Shown here piece by piece: positions 33,880 through 45,275 of a stretch of DNA of 64,000 nt. The DNA is from Filosporella fistucella (taxonomy: Eukaryota > Ascomycota > Leotiomycetes > Helotiales): NCBI GenBank assembly GCA_030077755.1, contig JAQJZZ010000021.1, forward strand, positions 744,001 to 808,000. Direction: 5' to 3'. The position numbers and the translations under genes were made by a program. A model generated the notes under the pieces. The model was not told the DNA's origin, made no database searches, and worked only from the letters and a program-made list of their open reading frames with translations. Numbering within the stretch: the stretch's first letter is position 1; every line of letters begins with the position of its first letter.

Positions 33880-34239
33880 GATGAAGGAATCAGAAATTTT
33901 GAAAGAATTGATCGATCTAGATGTTGGGAGCAAAAAGCTGTTTGTTCCGATATTCAAAGTCGTTGGGTGTGAAGAATTTAAGAAAGCAGGCAAGAGTCTT
34001 GACACTGTGAACGAGCTGCCAAACGCGAACAGGTTGATAGATTTAGCTGTTCAATGGTGGAACTTTTTTTTGTGGCGAGACTAAAGCACCGTATCGGGCA
34101 CGAGGAGATATGGAATTGAAGCCTCAAGTTTGAAGACTGGTGCCGAGAAGCAAGACTTGAAAGTCTTTGAAGTCGTCTCGAACAGCAGCCCAAAGCAAAT
34201 GGCAAGATTCGAAAACACCATTCAAGCGTTGCAGCAGTA
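33880..34239 (+). other. Possible small gene or relic opposite the 666-aa gene
   Basis: Two plus-strand open segments, 33812-34084 and about 34115-34239, have lysine/glutamate-rich helical composition (SEILKELIDLDVGSKKLF; KQDLKVFEVVSNSSPKQ, ending ALQQ and a stop). They lie in the same direction but need an intron or frame change to join, and I see no clean donor/acceptor pair. It may be a small divergent gene or spurious. Not recognised. Confidence 0.2.
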
Positions 34240-36062
34240 ATTGTATCGCCAATTCAAGTCCAAAGTTCCATGAAAGAGCAATCCAGAAATCAAGACGTAA
34301 GTTTGATGGGTGACCATGGTTTGAGCGTTGAAGACAGCCAGGTATGATCCGGAGCCTCCGAATATTGTTTCGATCGGACAACCAGAACCAAAGACGAAGC
34401 GAACTAATTCGCAATGTCTCATGTAAAGGTTATGAGTGGCCTATATATAGTAGCAAAAGATTTTGTCTAAATCACATAGTATTGAGTGTTGTCTGGTGAG
34501 CTTACACTTTAGGTAATTTACTAAGAAAGCTGGCACACTTCAGACGGATATACTACAACTTCTCATTAAGGCAATCGAATACTATGTAATTGTGAGTTTT
34601 CTCCCACGGGAACACTTTCCAGTACACCAGCTAACTGCAATCAAGGACGACGCAGGAGAGGCGGGTACCACAGCTCGAGACTCGAATCGTAAGGGCAGCC
34701 CAGTCATTTGTTCGATGAGCAGACGGAATGGCCGGGACATCTCGAAGAAGCAATCGAATATCCTACCTACCACTTGGCCAGTACTTCGAAACAATTCATA
34801 ACTTGATCCCGGAAATACATTGAGTCTAATGTCCAACTAAGATCTGCACCATGGGAGGATAACGACCCCACGGGGAGCTGCTACGCAATCATTCGAAAGG
34901 GCAACGAAAAGTCTGAGGGGTAAGAATAGATGGGAGCAAGAAGTAAATTCGGACAGCATCCCTATACTGACGCTGACAGCTGCACATCGCTAAGACTGAG
35001 AGTCATACAGAGTATCGGAATTGGAATGGAGTTGTGGCCGAGACTCCGAGGAAATGGCTTCGCAGTTGCAACATCTGGACGGATCTGATCGCTGTTCTGA
35101 GGTAAAATCATGATTAGCTGATTTCAATGACAATAAATACGGGAAAACTATATCGGAGTACTTTTTGTTTTCGTGTGAAAAAAGAGGATTATAGCATCCC
35201 TCTGCTTATAGCATTGTTTTTGTAAAAGTGGCACACGGAATGTAGCCTCATCGCAATTGCTGACTTGATACAAGCATCATAATACAGCTCCAACCAACTC
35301 CATACAGCACCCTCTGACAGCATTTCCAAAACCTCCAGATATACAATTGTATAGAAATCTTTTTCTGGTCACCAGAGGCAGACCAGAGCCTCGGGATTTG
35401 AGAGAGCTTGGGGCCCTACGGAGATGATTCAAAGAGGATCAGGCAGCGAAGAGATTACCTTCCCAGAAAGCTGGGCACGAGCATATGGATCAGGGCTATA
35501 ACATATCTTGGTTTACTTCACTTGATAGGGAAGGGAACCACCAAGAAATCTTGGGGAAAAGGGGGGCTTTAAATACTCTGAAAAGTCGCAGGCGGAAGCA
35601 AGTACATTATTTCCGGATATGTAGGGAATCACAGTGCAAGCAGCAAGACAGATTCTGCAGCATACGTTGCCGGAAATTCTGCCTGCTGATGCCCCGGAGA
35701 CAATCTGTGCAGATGCTAAAGGAAGTTAGTAGACAACTAGCAGGCTGCAACTACTGCAGTACAAAATGCAGTGAAAACGGATATTATGAAGAAGGGAAAA
35801 GCAGGCTAGGAAATAATGTAAGGCTTGCCGGTGAGGCTGGGAGCAGTGACTAAGTGATGCTTCCAGCCTTGGAGCCGGTTTGGTATGCAAAGTCCCTCCT
35901 GTACCACGCTTGGTGGAGAGGCAAACAGAGCGCAAGGCAGCGGCGAGTCAGGAACGGGAAATCAAACAGGCAGTAACAACGGACTAACAAGCAGCTGGCT
36001 TCAGCATGGGTATCACCAATTCATTCATACATCGCAATCATACACTTCTCAATCACCCCCTT
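34240..36062. other. Gene-poor spacer, 1.8 kb
   Basis: No open frame here has a recognisable family or a convincing splice structure. The sequence is near the 3' end of the TPR gene on its right. No repeats or RNA genes were noticed. Confidence 0.45.
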
Positions 36063-37452
36063 CTACTTCCCCTCCAGCCTCTTCAAGCCCTCAACAGCAT
36101 TCTGCTGTCCCTCCACAAAGCCAATGCCCTTACTCAATAACCTAGCTTCCTCATATCTCTTCCTCGCTTCCCTGATATCTCCTCCCATCTCCGCAAATTC
36201 GCCTAGATTATGTGTAGCTACGGCACAGCCCAAATCGCATTCTTCAGTCCGGTTTGGAGGTGTGATTTTCTGGGTTACGGCTATGGCTTTTAGGGCCCAT
36301 TCGCGGGCGGAAGCTACTAGAGAGGAGTGGGAAGGAGGAGGTGTGTTGGCGGGTGTGAGGGGCGTTGTTGGTTGCTGTTGGGCGAGAGATATGGAGAGGT
36401 TGTTCACTGGGTAGTTAGTAAATGCAACAAATTGAGGAGAGGACGGCAACATACTTAAGACTGCTGTATGACAGCTATTCGCTGGTGACATAGTCAAAGC
36501 TTGGAGGAATAATGGAGCTGCAAGGTAATGCTTATTCTGTTCTTCGTAATGATGTCCGAGAGCTACATCCAGTCAGTAAACGCAGCCCCCAACCCACAAG
36601 GAAAATCTATACCTTCTAAACTTGCTCCTTGCTCCTCATCATTAACCCATTCTCCCTCTCCCTCCTTCACACCCTCCTCTTTCCTCCTCTTGGACTCCTT
36701 CAGCACCGTCTCCACAGCCCAAACCAAGCTTTGTTCAGCCTTCTCTCTTTCCTTGACATATTCATTCGCATATATCTCTCCAAGCTTAACACTAATACCC
36801 ACAGTTTTCTTCAGAATACTGGTTCTTTGCCCAGCATTGCCCTCTAAGCTACCCCTCTCTCTTATCCACATCAAATTGTCTCTCTTCACAATCTCTAATA
36901 TTTCTGCTGCTTTCCCGTAATGTTGTATCCTTTCCATCAATGCAGCAAGTTGTATTTTCACACCGATGATCTCGTCCGAGAAGGGATCCATGCCGATTTC
37001 ATCTGCAACTCGGAGGGCTTCTTTGTAGTACTTGACAGCTAGTTTTGGTTCGAGAGATTGGTTCGTGTAATAGAGGGCTTTCCGTAGCTGTTTCGCGACC
37101 GGTTCAGGGAATTTGTGGAAGGCACCGATGATATAATTGCGGTAGATGTGATTCGAATACAATAATGTGCCTGAGCCTAGTAAAATGCTATTGCCACCAT
37201 TAGAATCTCTCATCTTTCCCGAAGCATTGAATTGGCAAGAATCTCTTACATAACTACAGCCACAGAAACTGAGTACGGATACTCCCTAAACAATTCTTTC
37301 GAAGCAGCACTGAAAGTTTTCCTCGATTGAAACCTCTGCTGCTGTCCCCGAAAGCCATTCCTCGGAACCGGAGCTATATCTTTGAATAATTGCTGGCGCA
37401 AACATTGTGTTGTCCTTGGTCTGAACGCACGGGTAAAACGTGGTGTGAACAT
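36063..37452 (-). CDS. Mitochondrial TPR-domain protein, 409 aa
   Basis: Four exons: 37452-37250, 37187-36613, 36562-36455 and 36406-36063; introns of 62, 50 and 48 bp in consistent phase. The N-terminus MFTPRFTRAFRPRTTQCLRQ and the next 40 residues are Arg/Ser-rich with almost no acid, a typical mitochondrial presequence. A membrane-like segment follows (SVSVAVVIILLGSGTLLY), then TPR-like helices: EPKLAVKYYKEALRVADEIG, IQLAALMERIQHYGKAAEIL, ALGHHYEEQNKHYLAAPLFL, CHTAVLMNNLSISLAQQ and CAVATHNLGEFAEMGGDI. The layout resembles TTC19-like inner-membrane TPR proteins of fungi; that comparison is from recall. The start at 37452 is the first ATG giving the presequence. It is divergent from the Dap1-like gene, 331 bp away. 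Confidence 0.87.
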
Positions 37453-37783
37453 TGTGTGCTGAATCTTCACCCCCTCTCAAGATTTCGAGATGAATGTTGT
37501 TAAATGAAGCTTGGAGTTGTATCTATTGATAATGCTACAACCAAAATATGCTATCAGACAGCTTAATTCTGGGCGCCTTAGGCGTCATCTCAATCCCTGT
37601 AAAATGATGTGCTCTTTTACCCCACATCCGAGGATCACCCAGAGCGATTACAACCCCCCATTTCAATTGCTTTCACCCGCAAAGAAACTTTTCACAGATA
37701 CTCTGAGTTGCTCTTGAAGATAAGCTCCTTGTACATACTTCTACTCATATTCTCTCTCAAGTACATACGGAAGATAGCACACA
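37453..37783. promoter_or_regulatory. Shared promoter of the TPR and Dap1-like genes
   Basis: Only 331 bp separate two start codons that point away from each other, so one region must serve both. A gene overlap at the 5' ends is not seen. No named binding site could be identified with confidence. Confidence 0.5.
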
Positions 37784-38428
37784 ATGGCAGGCAAATTCGA
37801 GCCCAAGACACCCGTGCAACTTGCCCCTCCAAAGGACGACCCGATCACGATCGAGGAGCTGGAGAAATGTAATGGTATGTTTTCATCATTTATACTCTTC
37901 CTCGTAGCCCCTCTAATACTTTCCCCGTCCGCAACTTGGGAAGCTTTCAAACACTAAATACTAACTCTCTCCAGGGGTTGACGGAGCAAAATGCTATGTA
38001 GCAATTAAAGTACTACATCCCCTTCACAAGTATCTCGTTCGAAACCTCGATACCATGTCTATTCTCAAGGACAACCAGTCACAAATCTAAGATGAACTTT
38101 ATCTAACACACATATTACAGGGCAAAGTCTTCGACGTAACAGGCAACAAGGCATACCAACCAGGCGGTTCATATCATGGTATATAACCCCTTAATCCCCT
38201 TCCTCCTCCCCTCCCAAAAGATGCCGACTAACTTTCGGCCCAAAAACAGTATTCGCAGGCCACGATGCATCCCGCGCTCTGGGATTAACCAGCACAAAAG
38301 CCGCCGATGTCTCGCCTACCTGGAGCGATCTCTCTGATAAAGAGAAGGGTACGCTGGACGACTGGATGACGTTTTTCAGTAAACGGTATAATGTTGTTGG
38401 TGTTGTGAAAGGGGCAGAGAATCTGTGA
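37784..38428 (+). CDS. dap1: Dap1/MAPR-family cytochrome b5-like heme protein
   Basis: Membrane-associated progesterone receptor family (yeast Dap1, human PGRMC1). These proteins bind heme and assist cytochrome P450s, notably Erg11/CYP51 in sterol synthesis. Four exons, 37784-37874, 37975-38009, 38121-38178 and 38250-38428, give 120 aa. The second exon is only 35 bp. Family marks: PITIEELEKCNGVDG, then CYVAIKGKVFDVT, YQPGGSYHVFAGHDASRALG, and WMTFFSKRYNVVGVV. The tyrosine in GGSYHVF sits where PGRMC1 has its axial heme ligand. There is no N-terminal membrane anchor, unlike PGRMC1, so this is the short soluble or peripheral form. Introns are 100, 111 and 71 bp. Confidence 0.92.
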
Positions 38429-39022
38429 TATACTTTTCCAGGGAGGGTGGATTTGGGCAAGAGAATGAAGGCGGGGGAAGACGGAGGGGTATGAAAGGAA
38501 GGTGTGGGAAAGAGATACTGAATATGGAGAGAGAGATCGAGGATACCTACCCCTCTCTTCCCCGAAAACGGATATCTGAATCATAGACCATAAGATTCGC
38601 TCACAGAGAAACGAATCATTAAAGCAGCCCCGTTTACAGTCTCTCGAGTCCCAGATTCAGATATGTTCTTGTACACTTAACCTGGTGTTGCACTACATAC
38701 GAATAGCTGTTATGTAAGGTATGACAATAATGCTACCGCTATCGCGAAATCTTCATTCGGCATTTCTGTCTACTGTTTAGGATATTCCATCCCTTCGAGT
38801 AGTGGATACTTGAACTATTTAGAGATATAATATGGGACTCTTTGGACCAAAAATCAGGCTTCAAAATACAGCTGGCAGCGAGTTTGGTTAAGCGTGTTGT
38901 ATTTTCGATACCATGCGTCCTCCATTCCCTCACATCAACTTTCCCCACTACTCCAGCCATACCCTTTTCCCTTCCCAACCATCCACCCCAAAAAATCCAT
39001 GAGGTTTTCTGCTCCCTCCCAC

Positions 39023-39268
39023 TTATCGCCGGTTTCGCTGCTGTTGTTGCTGCTCCCACATCCGGCGCTGCTGCTCTTCCTGTCTCTTCCGCTCCGCCTC
39101 TGCGCAGTCAGGACAAAGTCCGTTTACGTGGTAGGTACTCATTGGCAATTGGCCGCCATATTTCTTACTACAATCTTTCCAGGGGCAGTTTCGGGTATCG
39201 TGGCATTCATTCAAGGTCTGTTCTCTCTCACATCCACAGTCGTAAGTGAATATTGCCTTGTTGCACAT
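39023..39268 (-). CDS. Small Cys-rich protein, 81 aa
   Basis: From ATG at 39268: MCNKAIFTYDCGCEREQ, then two spaced CxxxC elements (CHDTRNCPWKDC and CPDC), and a Gln/Arg/Glu-rich tail ending in a run of glutamines. Small fungal proteins starting MCxxxxFTYxCGC with further Cys pairs are common and uncharacterised; the cysteines suggest a zinc-bound knuckle. The frame is open upstream to 39523, but the extra 85 residues are Ser/Thr-rich without order, so the start at 39268 is preferred. No intron and no signal peptide. It is convergent with the Dap1-like gene. Confidence 0.6.
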   Translation of the reverse strand: MCNKAIFTYDCGCEREQTLNECHDTRNCPWKDCSKKYGGQLPMSTYHVNGLCPDCAEAERKRQEEQQRRMWEQQQQQRNRR

Positions 39269-42200
39269 TTTTGCGGAATAAAATCTTGTGTAAGTAGTTT
39301 GTAGTAAACTTGGATATGTCTTTCTTGAATTGTGTGTGTGTGCTTGAGTATTACTGCTGGCAAGCTGTTGTAATATGGTGGCCTTTTGTGGACTGCTTCT
39401 ATGGAGTGATGTTTTGGCTTTTATAGACGTGGAAAGGGCTCGAGGTTGCGCTGAGAAATCTGTTGGTGGATCATTGAATCCAACTTGGGAATCACCCTGT
39501 GCTTCGTTCGACATTGACAACATCCTTCATGAATCAAACTTACTGTTATTGTATCGAGCACAGAATGAATCAGGACTGAATTGGTGGGCGCTATTGACGA
39601 ATCACTGATTTTGCTGAACGAGAATTGAGCTGATCATTGTTAGAGTTAATGCCTAACTACTGGAAGTTCAAACTTACTGTTACAATTCAAGAACCAACTC
39701 TCTCTCAGAACCCTCCAGGTTTATGATATACAGATAAGGAAATAGGCAACAAAAAGTAGATGTTACCAACCTCAGATACCTGCTCGGGAGTTGGCATGCT
39801 TTATACCTCTAACAGCACGCACTGATTGCAGCTATGTACCGTCCACAGAACATCATATGGTGCACCAGCTCGGCCAAAAGTGTCGTACTGCCAATCCATA
39901 TTTTCATTGCTCCGCACTGAGAGAACTCCGAGCTGCTGAACGTTCTGGACGTTCACTACAGTGTGGCATGGCAATTCGACTCGTGTTTGCTATGCAAATT
40001 TGTTTTCATGATATGCAGAGCCCATGGTGAAGGAAGCTATTTGTGAAAAAAGATAGGTCATGCAGACAAACGAAGCCCAATTAAGGACTTCGTGCACAAA
40101 TCACGTTTGAGGAAAGTAGACTCGAGAAATGTCCCACGCCGAAGTGGGAATACAGAAATCACAACAAGGGTACTCATGGAAAATATATCCTGCGAAAGGA
40201 CAAATCGAGGAAGCCGAGCCACTGAACAAGTGAGTCTCTGTTGGGGTTCGAAAGAGACAGCTTTTGTCTAGGCTGATATAAGAATGTGGTGGATAGCATC
40301 AGTATGTATAAGATTGGTCGCCGCTCCTACCTAGATACACGCAGATCTCGGATCATACCCTTCAAGAATGAACCGGGTACTCGGAGCACGCGTGGAAGCA
40401 TGATTCTCGCCGTTTGTCTTACTCCTCCTGGAAAAACTTGCATTGAGGAGGGGGTATATAAAGTTACGATTCCCCAGTGACGGCCCACCTCTGATGTGTG
40501 AGGCTTGAACTATCATCGAGTAACGATCCGACCCGAGTCCCCGTAAACGGTCATTTTTGACAGATGCAAACCGACGACGCCTTTTTCTCGGCAGTACATT
40601 GACGATTCTTTGCAAGAGCTCAACGGAGATCTGTCGGCAACACCGATGCAGAATAGAATCGGCAAAAACATCCGGTCCAAATGAGATTCGAGAGAAGTGC
40701 TGATAAATACAAAGCATTTGAGTTAAGGCTTGGTCCAAACATCGAAGCATTATTTTGTGCCGGTGGGAGAAGCATCCGAACTGTGAGGCCGGAGAGCGGT
40801 GGATTAAAATGTTCAAAAGAATGAAAAGCGCTGTGCTACATCGGGATCTGGCTACTGCGGGCTAAGTAACACAAACATCAAGACAAACAAGATCAGTCGG
40901 AGGATATCGGGGGGTTGCCTATTCGATGCGGTAAGCCGCGTCTTCCACGACTGGGTGGACTCTCCAAGCAGTGAAATGCGGTAGTTCCTCAGAAGGAAGG
41001 TAACCTCCAAAACAGATGCGGAAGTAAATTGTTGGAAATCATCCAATATGGCCGGATGAAGCTCCGCTATGGATATCTTGTTGTTGGTAACAGAGGGCTA
41101 CGAAATCGGTGTGTATCCCAGGATGCATCTGAGCAAAAGAAGTAAGGGAAGGAGTTGGTTAAAATAACGCAGTCACAAAACAATGCTAGAAAGCGGCTTA
41201 GAGAATGAGCCGCGAAGCCAAGAGAGTGGAAAATGAGAGCAAAAGTCTCGATTATCAAATGACCACATAGAGCACCATACAAGAGAGATCAACAAGGGAG
41301 GAAGTAGCAAGCCACATGGACTCGTGATTTTGCTGAAATGGAGATTGAAGGTGACCAGCAAGTAGCTACCATAGTTGCAAAGAATGTAAAACATAGAACA
41401 GAGTATTTAGATTCAAGAGCGGAAGATATCCAACAACAACCTAGGAACCTAGGTAGATGAGCATGCATCACGTGGTAGTCACATGATAGTACACCTTCAA
41501 TGTACACCTCAGGCACCAGGCATCAAGATCTGTGGCCCCCAAAATGCAAGTCAGCCGCAAACAACAAACAACAGTCGATTTTCTTCCTCCCACAGACTAA
41601 ACTTTGTCTGTATATCTTCATTATCCCCTTACATATACACTTCCATATCTGGGCGTTTAAAGGGCATTTTGAGATGCTTCGAAACGGCTCAAAGGGTCAT
41701 CCTCCATGTCGCATCCTGTACGGTCGGTCGCAGTGCCAGGTGAGTGCTGCCTGGTGACAGAACCAGACCAGACCAGACCAGAGCCCTGATCGTCTCGGCA
41801 GCAAGCCTCACTTTTTCCATCGGGCGCTCGCCCGCCTCACAATGCATTCATCCCTTTTCTCACCTTTTCGCCCAGGAAGTCTCCCAAAATCCCTCAACTT
41901 CATATACTCTCATGTCATCATGATTCGACGACTACATATTTCATATTTGTACTTCCCGCTTTCCTGAATGCGTTGCTCCAATCGTATGTTGTCCTTCCAA
42001 GTCTCAGTCGTTACTACATCTGTTCACCGAGAAGCGATCTTCGTCAGCACACACGTCCCCTCATTTCTTTACCAATGCGAAATATAGTTCCAGTCTGCCT
42101 TGTGATACTCCCGGCGAACCACCAAACTCTGCACCTCGACTCACTTGAGAATATCGCCCAGTTCATAGAGACAGTGCGAATAGTATAATCGCTCTTTATG

Positions 42201-42493
42201 CGCGATTATACTTGTCTTTAAACTAATCTCTGGTCTTGGAACAATACAGAGCTGGCCGTCCGATTTTCGCCGACGAAATCGTGGAAAAAAACATCGGTTT
42301 GGTCATTCTAGGCTGCAGTCGACATGTTTCGGTGGCTAACATATTTCAGAGATCATGGCAAACCAATCGAATATTCATCGATATGGCCATCGCTCAGTAC
42401 GCCAAAAGTCCTTGCATACATGATAGCGTGTCTGATTGAATTTTTTAGTATTATCCTTCTATTGCATCGATAAGTTCCACCGATTCAGGACAT
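39269..42493. other. Long gene-poor spacer, 3.2 kb
   Basis: No supported gene. Open frames such as 40331-40816 (minus) and 41173-41516 (minus) have no family features. A short (GACCA)4 simple repeat occurs at about 41762-41782. The right end should include the promoter and possibly a 5' untranslated exon of the C2H2 gene starting at 42494. Confidence 0.5.
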
Positions 42494-45275
42494 ATGTATC
42501 CACCTCCAAGGGAGATGGGCCCTCCCATGGATTTCCCTCCTCAACCTGTGGAGATTGACTTGAATATGTCAAGGACACTGCCAAGTTTGCAGGCGTCAAC
42601 AGCCGCTCCTGAATGGAACCAGGCACATGGATTTGGGGATATGCCTCCATATGGCTCTTTGGCCAGGATTCCGGAAATTCCAAATGATGGTCAAAATCGT
42701 GGAACACAGCAGAATCCTCTGTACCAATGGTATTCCGATAACGATGGTCCTTGGAATCCAGTTGCCAAAGTGATTCCTGATATCACTGGTGATCGTTTTC
42801 CGTCAAAACAGACGGGTCGAGTTACATACGGTCAGTATAGACAGCCTAATCATTTGGACCAAGGTTCGTTTCAATTTGGAGTACCACCTTCGGACTCAGG
42901 ATACGAGACTAGACGTAGTGATGGGAGCACATCCGTGTTCAGTGGTGATGTTACTGAGAGAGATCATGATCGTCAGCACCGTATTGGAATTATCCCGGAT
43001 TTTCAGCCAATTCCATTGAATGAATTTCGAGAAAGGACAAGTGAATCATGGAACACCCCAGTCGTCGAACATACAGTTTTGGTCTGCCAGACATGCAAGA
43101 AGTCTGTCAAGACACAATCCGAGTTGAAGTAGGATACCTAAATTGGCTGAAGATATCGTGTGGGAGGAGCTAACGACGAGTAGGAAGCATGATTTGCGAC
43201 ATAGGAAGCCATTTACTTGTAAAATTCCTGATTGCAGCCGCCGTGAGGGGTTTAGCACTACAAATGACCTTGACCGCCATATGAGGAGCAAGCATCCAGG
43301 ATCCATTGGAGAGAATACTCGAGTTAAAAAATTCCGATGTCTGGTCCAAGGATGCAAGTCCAAGGAGAAATCATGGCCACGTTTGGACAATTTCAAAAGC
43401 CATTTGGTTCGCTTGCACAAAAGTCATTTTAATCAAGATCTCGACTTGGATGTTATGATCAAACGGTATGTGGTACGTATAGCTGATGTGGATCGTACTG
43501 AAATGTGATAGTGGTGAGTTCTGGGAAAGGCCAGGGCTTGTTATAGACCAGGAACTCCCCATGTCAACACTTCCTGATCCCAGGACAACCTCTCCAGGAG
43601 ATGATATGTCACGGAGGCCTTTACCAGATTGGAAACCACTTTATCCCGAGGTGATTTCTTCTCAAGATCTGATCTCCAAGAGGCCACAGTTGGAAACCTT
43701 CGAACCACGAGCCCCACTTTCGGATGAGAGATCTTCCATTGCTGATAGACCTCAACATCAATTACCTGCAGAGCCTCAACGTGTAACTATACAGCCCTCG
43801 GAGGTTTTCGTCCGAGAACCTGAACCTGTGATTGGAAGTAGGGTTTCACCAGATACCCTCCTGACCCCAGCGGGTCAGAATTCACCAGAACCACAACCAC
43901 AACCGAGAAAGACTCTGCCAGGTAAGCCAAAGCAAAGTGATATCTTAGCAGCAGCCGCCACTCTCACAAAGGCCATAAAAACCGTGTTTGCAGGAGAAAC
44001 CTCTCCGAAGGATACATCGGACTCCGGACATAACTCACCAGATGGTAGACACTCTCCGCAGGGTTCCAGTCCGAGTGAGGGGGGATCTCCAATCCACGGT
44101 AATGATTGCCAGGAGAATTCCGCGACCGAGTTATCCAAGGACCTGTTGGCCCAGAAGAAAGCCGAAGAAGTTCTGAAGATAATCAAGCAGCTGGGATATA
44201 CTGTCTCCAAGGATCCAACTCATACCCCAAAGGCTCAAAATGCAGGATCCGCAGCGAGTAATAAAAGTGAAAAGCAGACCATCTGCGGAACATGCAAACG
44301 ATTCAAAGGTCGTCCATGCGAGTTGAGGTATGTGCTCAACATCTCCCAGTATCGACATCATCTAACACGTCAAGAAAACACATGAAGCGTCACGAACGCC
44401 CATACGGCTGCACATTCCTCACATGCTCCAAAACCTTCGGATCCAAAAACGACTGGAAACGCCACGAAAATAGCCAGCACTTCCACCTTGAAACCTGGCG
44501 CTGTTCCACTCCTCGTCCAGAAGGCGGATCCTGTGCCAAAGTCTGCTACCGTAAACAGACCTTTTCCGACCATCTCAGAAAAGACCATTCAATGACAGAT
44601 CCCCAACTCATCGAAACGAAGCTCCAAAACTGTCGCATAGGCCGGAACTGCCAAGCTAGATTCTGGTGTGGCTTCTGTGTTCGTTTGGTTGATCTCAAGA
44701 AAAAAGGTCTTGATGCTTGGACAGAAAGATTCGATCATATCGATGACCATTTCATGGGCAGGGGAGATTATAGGAAACAAAGTATACAGGACTGGATTCC
44801 AGTGGATAGTGATAAACCCAAGGGAGATCTGGAAGATAATGTGCATGTCTTAGGTGAAAAAGAGAGCTCGAGTGAGGAGACTTCTCCTGCTGCTTCTGAG
44901 GATACCGAGGATCGAGCGGAGCTAGCTACAGTCGCGAAAACTGCGTTGGAGAGGGCGCCGAAGAGAGGGAGACCCGAGGAATTGATCGTGGAGGAAAGAC
45001 CAGCAAAGCAAGTTAAGAGATATGAGTTGGCTGTGTTTTGTGTAAGTTCTCTCTGGTCCTCTGTTTTATCTCAAGCACCACACCGTCCCTCATCTTCCCT
45101 ACCACGTCCCACAAACCCTCATGCAAGATCATAACTAATCCTCCACCCTCACCAGTGCCAATGCAAACTCCAGCACAACCCCAAACTAGTAGCGCGCTGC
45201 ACCAACTGCGAGAATTCTCATCAATTCTGTCGCGAATGCGAGGAGATCTCTGTTCCTATGCGAATGGATGTTTGA
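42494..45275 (+). CDS. C2H2 zinc-finger protein, 839 aa
   Basis: Five exons: 42494-43128, 43184-43465, 43512-44327, 44375-45041 and 45156-45275; introns of 55, 46, 47 and 114 bp, all in phase. The N-terminal 190 residues are disordered and Pro-rich. Zinc-binding parts in order: VCQTCKKSVKTQSELKKHDLRH; FTCKIPDCSRREGFSTTNDL with RHMRSKH; FRCLVQGCKSKEKSWPRLDN with SHLVRLH; a long Ser/Pro linker; CGTCKRFKGRPC; YGCTFLTCSKTFGSKNDWKR with HENSQH; a histidine pair after QTFSDH; and a C-terminal CQCKLQHNPKLVARCTNC with FCREC, a zinc-ribbon-like end. It is probably a nuclear DNA-binding regulator conserved in Pezizomycotina. Target unknown. An upstream non-coding or short coding exon cannot be excluded. 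Confidence 0.87.
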
